From Chloroflexota bacterium (GTDB taxonomy: Bacteria > Chloroflexota > Dormibacteria > Dormibacterales > Dormibacteraceae): DNA of 64,000 nt. A program made the translations under genes and the position numbers. The notes below the pieces were generated by a model. It did not search any database. It had not been told where the DNA came from and was given only the letters and a program-made list of their open reading frames with translations. Shown piece after piece: positions 1 to 6,149 of this stretch. Within the stretch, counting starts at the first letter, position 1. Each line of letters opens with the position of its first letter. Location: positions 42,150 through 106,149 of the forward strand of contig VBIW01000037.1 in the NCBI GenBank assembly GCA_005880915.1, in the 5' to 3' direction.

Positions 1-1
1 G

Positions 2-883
2 GGCGCGCGTCCGACCGCGAGCAGCGAGGCGCCGAGCGGCACTCGCGAAGAGGATTACGCGCTGCACCTGTTGACCACCCACACGCATGCGTCGATGCTG
101 TTCTTCACGCAGAGCGGGCGAGTGTTCCAGCTTCGAGTCCATGAGGTCCCCGAGCGAGAGCGCCAGGCCAAGGGCATGCCGATCAACAACCTGATCGACA
201 TAGGGTCCAACGAGCGGATCACATCGGTCTTCGTGCGACCTGAGACCGAGAGCGAAGCGCACTACATGCTGATGGTCACCAAGAACGGATACATAAAGAA
301 GACGGCGATGGCCGAGTACGCGAACGTGCGTCGCAATGGGCTGATTGCCATCAACCTCCAGGAGGGTGACGAGCTCGACTGGGTCACGCCCACCACCGGG
401 AGGGATGAGGTGATCATCGCGACCGAGCTCGGCAAGGCGATTCGTTTCAGCGAGGTCGAGGTCCGCGCGATGGGTCGCGACACCCAGGGCGTGATCGGCA
501 TCAAGCTCGGCAAGGGCGACGCGGTCGCCGGAATGGCGGCGGTGGTCGAGGGCGGCGACCTGCTCGTGATCACACAGCGCGGCTATGGCAAGCGGACTCC
601 GCTTTCCGAGTATCCGATGCACCATCGAGCCGGCCAGGGCGTCTTCACGCTCAAGGTCACGGACCGCGTCGGCAAGCTGGCCGCGGTCCGCGTGACGAGC
701 GACCCGGAAGAAGAAATCCTCGTCATCAGCTCGTCCGGCATGGTGTTGCGCACGGCGGTCGGCGCCATCTCACAGATCGGCCGTCAGACGCAGGGCGTCA
801 TCGTCATGCGGCTGGCGCCGGACGACCAGGTGGTCGCGATTGCTCCGGTGGCCGGGATCGAAGAGGGCGACGCCAAAGAGTGA
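2..883 (+). CDS. gyrA: DNA gyrase subunit A, C-terminal part (5' end outside window)
   Basis: The window opens inside this gene; 293 residues are visible and no start codon belongs to it here. The protein is the DNA-wrapping C-terminal beta-pinwheel of GyrA, which with GyrB introduces negative supercoils into chromosomal DNA. Recognition rests on the pinwheel blade repeats, e.g. FFTQSGRVFQLRVHEVPE followed by QAKGMPINNLI, then GRDTQGVIGIKL and GRQTQGVIVMRL at blade spacing. The catalytic tyrosine domain and the GyrA box lie upstream. The stop codon overlaps the GTG of the next gene by 4 nt (GTGA), so the two following genes are probably co-translated with gyrase. ParC is the main alternative, but the regular blade pattern and QAKG motif favour GyrA. 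Confidence 0.93.
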   Translation, partial: GARPTASSEAPSGTREEDYALHLLTTHTHASMLFFTQSGRVFQLRVHEVPERERQAKGMPINNLIDIGSNERITSVFVRPETESEAHYMLMVTKNGYIKKTAMAEYANVRRNGLIAINLQEGDELDWVTPTTGRDEVIIATELGKAIRFSEVEVRAMGRDTQGVIGIKLGKGDAVAGMAAVVEGGDLLVITQRGYGKRTPLSEYPMHHRAGQGVFTLKVTDRVGKLAAVRVTSDPEEEILVISSSGMVLRTAVGAISQIGRQTQGVIVMRLAPDDQVVAIAPVAGIEEGDAKE

Positions 884-1179
884 GAGACCTCGGCTGGATT
901 GGGATCTGGCTGCTGGTCATCGGCGTTGCGGCCATCCTTGTCGAAGGCGTGCTGGCCATCGCCTGGAGCCTGCGCATTGCCCGGCACGGTCGGGCGCTGA
1001 GGACCCGTCTGATGACTGACCAGGGGCGCCTACAGGCCGACGTCGAGCGCCTGCGCGGCGCTCTGGCTGAAACCCAGGTCCTGTGGCAGCCGTACCGGCG
1101 CCTCTTGCGCTGGCTGCGGCATCCGCTGGCGATCGCGCTGTTGCAGTCCTACGCCAGGCGACGAGCGTCCGCGCGGTGA
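880..1179 (+). CDS. small single-pass membrane protein
   Basis: This 99-residue protein begins with a GTG that overlaps the gyrA stop. Residues 6-30 form one hydrophobic segment (IGIWLLVIGVAAILVEGVLA), followed by a basic, coiled-coil-like stretch with alternating Arg and Leu, and a second weakly hydrophobic region near residue 85. No family is recognised. It sits between gyrA and a histidine kinase and overlaps both by 4 nt. Since that kinase has no membrane region of its own, a role as its membrane anchor or sensor partner is a reasonable guess, but nothing in the sequence proves it. Confidence 0.7.
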   Translation: MRDLGWIGIWLLVIGVAAILVEGVLAIAWSLRIARHGRALRTRLMTDQGRLQADVERLRGALAETQVLWQPYRRLLRWLRHPLAIALLQSYARRRASAR

Positions 1180-1799
1180 ACGAGGGTTTCGCGCACCAGG
1201 CGGTCGAAGACGCGGTCGGGCGCGAGCGGGCCCGCATCGCCCGAGACCTTCACGACGGCCTGGCGACCGAGCTCGCAGGAGCGATCTCGCTGTTCAAGCT
1301 CTACCTCGAGAAGCACAACACCCAGGACGAGACGTTGAAGAACGTCTTCGACATCATGGAAGGGTCGCTGAAACGAGTCCGCGAATCCCTCGCCGATTTG
1401 CGACCCGCCGCGATCAGCCCCGATGGTCTGGTTGGCGACCTGCGCCACCAGGCCGACGAGTTCGCCCGCCTTTATGGCATCAGGGTCGAGCTGTCCACCA
1501 GCGGCGCCGAGGACATCCTCCCCGCCCAACACCGTGAGGTCGTTGCGCAGGTCGTTCGAGAAGCGCTCACCAACGTCCGGCGCCACTCCGGGTCGGCAAT
1601 ATGCCGGGTCAAGATGGCATTTGCGGCGCGGCCCTTCCTGATCGAGGTATCGGACGAGGGTCGGGGATTTGCGGCCGCCGGCCCGGTCGGCTACGGCTTG
1701 ATGGGCATGCGCGAGCGGGCGGCCGGGATAGGAGGGCGGCTCGAGGTCGTGAGCACCGAGGGTCGCGGCACTACGGTCTTTCTCTTCGGCCCGAACTAG
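1176..1799 (+). CDS. NarL/DegS-type sensor histidine kinase, no sensor domain
   Basis: A soluble 207-residue kinase of the HisKA_3 / HATPase_c type. The phospho-acceptor is H26 in RIARDLHDGLATE. The N box is REALTNVRRHS, the ATP-lid glycines are in VSDEGRGF, and GLMGMRERAAGIGG is the G2 region typical of NarX/DegS-like kinases. The frame is open further upstream, but the GTG at 1176 gives a GTGA overlap with the preceding gene and starts just before the dimerisation helix, so it is preferred. No sensor or transmembrane domain is present; input probably comes from the membrane protein encoded just upstream. The cognate regulator is not adjacent in the same operon; LuxR-type proteins lie nearby at 1800-2429 and 5124-5837. 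Confidence 0.88.
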   Translation: MNEGFAHQAVEDAVGRERARIARDLHDGLATELAGAISLFKLYLEKHNTQDETLKNVFDIMEGSLKRVRESLADLRPAAISPDGLVGDLRHQADEFARLYGIRVELSTSGAEDILPAQHREVVAQVVREALTNVRRHSGSAICRVKMAFAARPFLIEVSDEGRGFAAAGPVGYGLMGMRERAAGIGGRLEVVSTEGRGTTVFLFGPN

Positions 1800-2429
1800 C
1801 TACCAGGTCATTCGCTTGAGCTGAATCGCGGGAAACATCAGTCGATCCGCGCTGACTGACTCAAATTTCTTCGCGACGCTCTCGCTCAGCGCTCGCGCGT
1901 GCCCGCGGCTGGTGTGGATGGCACGTGCTATCTCGTCGGTCGACAGCCCGTGGCTCAGAAGGTGTGCCACCTCAGCTTCGCTCTCGGTGAGGCGGCTCAT
2001 CGGCCCGCGCAGGGCGGCGACAAGGGTCGCGAGGCTGAAGCCGAGGGTAAGGGCGTATGCGACGTCGTCCTCGGTGTACCAGTGGTCTCGCCGGCAACCG
2101 ATGATCATCAAGCCGATCGGTCGCTGGTCGATCTCGCCGACGGGCGCGTAGAGGATCGCTGGCCAGTCGAGCTCCCAGTCATACCCGACCGACGTGACGG
2201 GGTTTTCGATCACGGTGTTGATCACCATCGGTCTCTTCTCATAGAGGGCGCGGCGCGAAAGCGGCATGAGGGGCCGGCTCTGCAGGAACTTGCGGGAGAT
2301 CTCTGACGCAGCGATCGGCTGCAGGCACCCGCCGCGCAGGTAGCCGAGAACCCACCGGTCGTGGCGAACAGCGCTGAGGGCCAGTCCCAGCCGGCGCCTG
2401 GCATCTTGGAGGTCTGGAAGCTGGCCCAT
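1800..2429 (-). CDS. GAF-like domain protein with LuxR-type HTH
   Basis: A 209-residue predicted transcription regulator. Residues about 15-140 look like a GAF/PAS-type sensory fold (ILYAPVGEIDQRPIGLMIIG). Residues 147-205 form a LuxR/FixJ four-helix HTH (LTESEAEVAHLLSHGLSTDE followed by IARAIHTSRG). The usual HTH core is altered: the recognition helix reads SRGHARALSESVAKKF instead of the common TVKTHV form, so DNA specificity may be unusual. It converges on the upstream kinase gene with no gap. A TAACCT hexamer 7 nt before the ATG could be a -10 box for a leaderless transcript. No receiver domain is present, so it is not a phosphorylated response regulator. Confidence 0.75.
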   Translation of the reverse strand: MGQLPDLQDARRRLGLALSAVRHDRWVLGYLRGGCLQPIAASEISRKFLQSRPLMPLSRRALYEKRPMVINTVIENPVTSVGYDWELDWPAILYAPVGEIDQRPIGLMIIGCRRDHWYTEDDVAYALTLGFSLATLVAALRGPMSRLTESEAEVAHLLSHGLSTDEIARAIHTSRGHARALSESVAKKFESVSADRLMFPAIQLKRMTW

Positions 2430-2532
2430 GACCAGCAGGTTATGGCCGCTCGGGCTTGCTTGACCTCACATCCGGTTCAGCATTTCCTCAAGAAACCCTG
2501 AACCTGCTAGCTTGCGTCGGGGATTTGGAGGC

Positions 2533-3210
2533 ATGACCGCCAAGTTGCTGGTGGTTGATGACGAGCCGCGCATGGCGGAGCTCACGGCTGAGATCTTGCG
2601 GCGCGCGGGCTACTCGGTCGATGTGGCGCGCAGCGGCACTGAGGCGCTCGAACACGTGCGGATCACCTCACCGGATCTGATGCTTCTCGATTACGAGATG
2701 CCTGACATGGAAGCCCCGGAGGTGCTCGATTCATTGCGCTCGGGAGGAGACCGGATTCCGTTTCCGGTGATCATCCTGACCGGCGCGCGCCACGCCCCGG
2801 CCGACCAGGTCGTCGGGATCGAGCGCGGTGCGACCGACTTCATCGTCAAGGGCACAGACCGCCAGGTGCTCCTCGCCCGCGTCCGCGGCGCACTGCGCGA
2901 ACGCTCATCACCTTCCGGCGCGGTAGTGCGCGGCCGCCTCCATGTGGACGCTGCGCGTGGCGAGGCACGACTTGGGGAGCGAACGCTCAAGCTCGAGCGC
3001 CGGCCGCTGCTGATGCTCCAGCTGCTGGTGAACAGATCAGGCGATGTGGTGCCACGCTCGGAGCTCCTGGAGCGCGTCTGGGGCAGCTCGTACACCGGCT
3101 TCGAGCACAGCCTGGAGCAGGCGGTGCACCAGGTCCGCCGCGCACTCAAGGAGCCGGGGTGGATCGAAACCGTGCGTGGGATTGGCTACAGGCTCGTCGT
3201 CCAGGCCTGA
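2533..3210 (+). CDS. OmpR/PhoB-family response regulator
   Basis: A 225-residue two-domain regulator. The receiver domain has the acidic pair D9/D10, phospho-acceptor D53 in LMLLDYEMPD and a conserved Lys near 104. A winged-helix domain follows from about residue 125 to 225, ending with the typical EPGWIETVRGIGYRLV. The ATG at 2533 is chosen because GGAG lies directly upstream and the receiver begins immediately; an in-frame codon at 2512 would add seven residues. No adjacent kinase overlaps it, and the next gene begins inside its 3' end and carries another receiver-like domain, so the pair may be co-expressed. Confidence 0.9.
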   Translation: MTAKLLVVDDEPRMAELTAEILRRAGYSVDVARSGTEALEHVRITSPDLMLLDYEMPDMEAPEVLDSLRSGGDRIPFPVIILTGARHAPADQVVGIERGATDFIVKGTDRQVLLARVRGALRERSSPSGAVVRGRLHVDAARGEARLGERTLKLERRPLLMLQLLVNRSGDVVPRSELLERVWGSSYTGFEHSLEQAVHQVRRALKEPGWIETVRGIGYRLVVQA

Positions 3211-3703
3211 GACGGCGGCGGCCTTGCACCGCCTCCGCTCGACGCTCGCAAGGATGCGGGCGGAGCTGGAGATCGCCCAGTCCGACGGCGAGGCGCCGCC
3301 GGTCGAGCGCCTGATTGGAGACCTGGGCGAGGCCCTGAACCTCTTGGGCGAGGTCGAGTCGGCGGTGCTGGCAATCGTACACGTGCTGGTGGTGGACGAC
3401 GACGAGAGGCTGGGCGAGCTGACCGCCCGAGGCCTGCGCCGGCTGGGGTTTGACGCCGAGTCGACGGGCCGGCTGCGAACGCTGCGGCCGCGCGAGGTGG
3501 TGGTCTTTGACCTCGGAGTATCCGGGTCGCTGGATGCTGCAGAGCTCGCCGCTCTGAAGGGAGCGAAACCGATCGTCGTCACCGGAGCAGCCGACCCGGG
3601 CTCGCGCGCTATTGCGGAGGACCTGGATGCCAGCAGCTACCTCGTCAAACCGGTGGAGCTGGACGAGCTGGCCGCCGCGATCAAGCGCCGGGCATCGGCC
3701 TAG
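3176..3703 (+). CDS. receiver-domain protein with DHp-like N-terminal helix
   Basis: About 175 residues. From about residue 75 a compact receiver domain is clear: VLVVDDDERLGE, phospho-acceptor Asp in VVVFDLGVSG, and a conserved Lys in SSYLVKPVELDEL. The N-terminal segment LHRLRSTLARMRAELE resembles the first helix of a histidine-kinase dimerisation domain, without an ATPase domain following. The start is uncertain: GTG 3176 (used here) overlaps the preceding regulator, while TTG 3224 and ATG 3254 are alternatives; all keep the receiver. Function is probably phosphotransfer or signal modulation rather than direct DNA binding, since no output domain is present. Confidence 0.75.
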   Translation: MGLATGSSSRPETAAALHRLRSTLARMRAELEIAQSDGEAPPVERLIGDLGEALNLLGEVESAVLAIVHVLVVDDDERLGELTARGLRRLGFDAESTGRLRTLRPREVVVFDLGVSGSLDAAELAALKGAKPIVVTGAADPGSRAIAEDLDASSYLVKPVELDELAAAIKRRASA

Positions 3704-3793
3704 ATGCGTTTTGACATGACCATTGAGGGTGGCGGCGTCGACATCTGGGGCCTGTCCGCAGGCGTGGTCATCGTGCTCGCTGCTTTGTGCTGA
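3704..3793 (+). CDS. possible 29-residue membrane peptide
   Basis: An ATG directly after the preceding stop codon (TAGATG) opens a 29-codon frame that ends in a hydrophobic run, GLSAGVVIVLAALC. It overlaps the 3' end of the kinase gene on the other strand by 26 nt. No ribosome binding site of its own is seen, and a frame this short can arise by chance. It is listed because its composition (short soluble head, single hydrophobic tail) and its position fit a translationally coupled small membrane peptide. Confidence 0.22.
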   Translation: MRFDMTIEGGGVDIWGLSAGVVIVLAALC

Positions 3794-5183
3794 GGTTGCT
3801 GAAGGGGGGAAGGACAACCGTGAAGACAGCGCCTCGGCGGTTACCTTCGTAAAGCAGCTCGCCCTGGTGTTCACGCACGATCCCGTAGGACATGAACAGG
3901 CCGAGTCCGGTGCCGGTCTCTTTGGTGGTGAAGTGCGGCTCGAAGAGGTGGTGGCGATTCTCCTCGGCAACGCCGGGGCCGTTGTCCGCGACGCTGAAGT
4001 ATGGCCAGCCGTTCGCCCGCCGGCCGAGGGTCAGCTCGACGTGGCCACGCGGCGGCACCGCGTCGATTGCGTTGTTGATCAGATTGGTGGCGACCTCGCG
4101 AAGCAGCAGTGGGTCGGCCTTGACGCTCACATCCTCCGTCGTTTCGCGCAGCCCAAGCTCCACCTCCTTCGTGCGCGCCCGCGGGCGCGCCATTCCAACC
4201 GACCGGGTGAGGAGCTCGTTCAGGTCAACCGGCTCGGCGGAGTAGGTGACCCGTGGAGTGGCGCCCTCGGATAGCGTGCGCAGAACCGTGACGGCGTCGT
4301 TGGCGGCTGCGGTGGCCGTCTCGATGGCTTCGCGGTCAACTGGGTCGAGTCGACGCGGATCGACCTCCTTGAGGTAGCCGACAGCCGTAGCCATGTGATT
4401 GCGCAGGTTATGGACGACGCCCTCGATGGCGCGGCTGTGGAAGAGATGACGATCAGCGTCGGTGAGCTCCGACTCGAGCACGCGTCGAATCCGACGGCCC
4501 GCGATCGTGTCGGTTAGAGCAAGTGAGAGGACAAAGACGATAGTCGCGAGCAAGTAGCCGCGCGCCGACCCATCGAGAACATAACTACCCAGTAAAGAGG
4601 CAAGGGCAAAGTAGCCGTAAGCCACATAGAACTGGGCGCTGAAGTTGTGCCTGACAATGCTCCCAATCGACTCTCCGCTCTGTAGCGACAGCCCGATTGC
4701 CACAAGGATCCACGCGGCCAAATTGATCACGATTAGCACTAGCACGCGAGATTGAAGCGATAAAGCGTCACCCGCTCTCAGGTGTGCTGCCAGGATCGCG
4801 CCGAGGCACGCATAAGCAGCTGCCATGACCGCACCCATAATCGGCCAGTGGCCTCGGCGAACCATCGGAATTCCGAGTGAAAGGCCGACGATGGTCGCGT
4901 CGAGAGGATTAAGGAGGATTGCGGCGGCGCCGATCGCGATGCTACCGAGCGTTAGTCGTCCGCGCTCCATGCGGACCGAGACTGCGCTCAGGAAAATCAA
5001 AGCAATAAGGAGATACAGGACCTCAATGGCATTGTCGCGTTGTGAAGTGGTATCTCGCCGCCAATAGATGTTGGCGGCGACCGTCGACGCCGCCACTAGC
5101 ACCAGAAATCCGTATGCCGCCACGTGCCTACCGAATGGCTTGTTGGTAAGCTGCGCCGCATCGCGAAGGCTACGCACGATCAC
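3768..5183 (-). CDS. polytopic membrane sensor histidine kinase
   Basis: A 471-residue kinase. Residues 20-230 contain about six hydrophobic segments forming the membrane sensor. The phospho-acceptor is H258 in EGVVHNLRNHMATA, an unusual H box of the HNLRN type. The ATPase domain follows with N box NLINNAIDAVP, VADNGPGV, and FTTKETGTGLGL. The start is a GTG whose first 60 nt overlap the 5' part of the divergent response regulator gene, so one of the two starts may be too long. Divergent pairing with the NarL-type regulator at 5124 suggests, but does not prove, a cognate pair. Confidence 0.88.
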   Translation of the reverse strand: MIVRSLRDAAQLTNKPFGRHVAAYGFLVLVAASTVAANIYWRRDTTSQRDNAIEVLYLLIALIFLSAVSVRMERGRLTLGSIAIGAAAILLNPLDATIVGLSLGIPMVRRGHWPIMGAVMAAAYACLGAILAAHLRAGDALSLQSRVLVLIVINLAAWILVAIGLSLQSGESIGSIVRHNFSAQFYVAYGYFALASLLGSYVLDGSARGYLLATIVFVLSLALTDTIAGRRIRRVLESELTDADRHLFHSRAIEGVVHNLRNHMATAVGYLKEVDPRRLDPVDREAIETATAAANDAVTVLRTLSEGATPRVTYSAEPVDLNELLTRSVGMARPRARTKEVELGLRETTEDVSVKADPLLLREVATNLINNAIDAVPPRGHVELTLGRRANGWPYFSVADNGPGVAEENRHHLFEPHFTTKETGTGLGLFMSYGIVREHQGELLYEGNRRGAVFTVVLPPFSNLSTKQRAR

Positions 5184-5837
5184 GACAGGTACCGCGTGTT
5201 GGTCGTGGACGACAGCATTGTTCCGCGGACGGCGGCTCGGGCAATGCTAGGCTCGACGCCTGAACTCCGGTACGTCGGCGAGGCATCCTCCGGCGTGGAG
5301 GCCCTGAAAGCGATGGAAAACCTGAGACCCGACCTCGTACTCATGGATGTACATATGCCGGTCATGGACGGACCTACAACTGCGAAGGCCCTCCTAGCCA
5401 GATTCCCAGCCACCAAGATCGTCGCATGGACTGTATCCGAATCAAGCGACGATCTCTTGCGGATGATACGGGCCGGCTGCTCCGGGTACGTACTCAAGGA
5501 CGTTGGCCCGAGCGAGCTTCAACGGGCACTCCTGGCCGCAATGCGTAGCGAAAGCCCTGTTCCCCGGCGAATGATTCCAGAGGTGTTGCGACGGGTGGCC
5601 GAGGCGACGCCTCTGTCCGGTGGCGGCCAGGTGAACCTGACGTCGCGGGAGATGCAAGTCCTTCGCGCGGTTGCCAAGGGTCATACGACGAAGCGACTGG
5701 CGAGCGATCTCGGGCTGGCGGCCCCTTCGATCGAAACTCATCTTCGAAACATCTTCAAGAAGCTGGACGCCAGGAATCGAGGTGAGGCGGTCAGCGCGGC
5801 TCTCAAGCTCGGACTTATTACGCTAGCCGACCTTTAG
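5124..5837 (+). CDS. NarL/FixJ-family response regulator
   Basis: A receiver domain with DD at 29-30 and phospho-acceptor D75 (LVLMDVHMPVMDG), then a LuxR-type HTH at about 170-235 (LTSREMQVLRAVAKGHTTKR followed by LASDLGLAAPSIETHL). It is expected to bind DNA after phosphorylation. The annotated start gives 23 residues before the receiver and overlaps the divergent kinase gene; a GTG at 5196 would remove the overlap but cut into the first receiver strand, so the longer form is kept with reservation. A weak stem (CCCTG-GACT-CAGGG, 5854-5867) follows the stop and may end transcription. Confidence 0.9.
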   Translation: MPTEWLVGKLRRIAKATHDHDRYRVLVVDDSIVPRTAARAMLGSTPELRYVGEASSGVEALKAMENLRPDLVLMDVHMPVMDGPTTAKALLARFPATKIVAWTVSESSDDLLRMIRAGCSGYVLKDVGPSELQRALLAAMRSESPVPRRMIPEVLRRVAEATPLSGGGQVNLTSREMQVLRAVAKGHTTKRLASDLGLAAPSIETHLRNIFKKLDARNRGEAVSAALKLGLITLADL

Positions 5838-5998
5838 GTCATCAGATTCCGGACCCTGGACTCAGGGATTTCAATGAGTCGCACTCATGGAAATTGACGA
5901 TTCCCCCTTGCAGTCACAACGGTGAGACTTGGCCTCACTCAAGTGACGTGGAAAACGCAGTTGCAAGCGACAGGAATCTAAGGGGATAGGAGGGAAAC

Positions 5999-6070
5999 AT
6001 GGTCCGCATGTTCCGACGATTGATGCGTGGCGGTAGCAGGCAGCGGGTTGCTGGCGCTTGGGTCTTTTAG
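5999..6070 (+). CDS. putative 23-residue basic leader peptide
   Basis: ATG 5999 is preceded at a 5-nt spacing by AGGAGG, one of the best ribosome binding sites in the window. The frame encodes 23 residues with six arginines (it begins MVRMFRRLMRGG) and stops at 6070. Its last codons (GGG-TCT-TTT region) form the 5' arm of the hairpin at 6060-6098. A short, strongly translated frame whose end lies in a hairpin upstream of a transporter-like gene is the arrangement of a leader peptide used in ribosome-mediated attenuation. No family is recognised and this role is inference. Confidence 0.4.
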   Translation: MVRMFRRLMRGGSRQRVAGAWVF

Positions 6071-6098
6071 CTGCAGGATAGCTAAGGCTTAAAGACCC
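6060..6098 (+). promoter_or_regulatory. hairpin overlapping the end of the leader frame
   Basis: GGGTCTT (6060-6066) pairs with AAGACCC (6092-6098), and TTAGC (6067-6071) with GCTAA (6081-6085), leaving a small bulge. The 5' arm contains the last codons and stop of the 23-codon frame, so a ribosome finishing that frame would melt it. No T-run follows, so it is not a standard terminator. Confidence 0.45.
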
Positions 6099-6134
6099 TA
6101 GGTTTAGGAGGTACTGGGCGCGAAAGGCGGGGTC

Positions 6135-6140
6135 TAGAAT
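6135..6140 (+). promoter_or_regulatory. -10 box (TAGAAT) of the HD-GYP/MFS gene
   Basis: TAGAAT ends exactly 9 nt before the TTG start at 6150. The same TA(G/T)AAT-9 nt-start arrangement occurs at 13938 and 22454. It implies a transcript with almost no 5' leader. No clear -35 is seen. Confidence 0.5.
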
Positions 6141-6149
6141 TCCACCGTC

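Larger units (their letters stand above)
5838..6149 (+). promoter_or_regulatory. structured intergenic region upstream of the HD-GYP/MFS gene
   Basis: 312 nt between two genes. It holds several small inverted repeats: CCCTG/CAGGG at 5854-5867, GAGT/ACTC at 5876-5886 and GTGAG/CTCAC near 5922-5938. It also holds a strong Shine-Dalgarno (AGGAGG, 5988-5993) serving a 23-codon frame, a larger hairpin at 6060-6098, a second unused AGGAGGT at 6106-6112, and a TAGAAT -10 box at 6135. The density of structure is unlike the other intergenic gaps in the window and suggests RNA-level control or a short RNA. Confidence 0.45.

Noticed and set aside
5124..5183. true 60-nt overlap of divergent kinase and regulator starts
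   Set aside because: More likely one of the two starts is too long than a real head-to-head overlap; the regulator could begin near 5196, but the evidence is not decisive.
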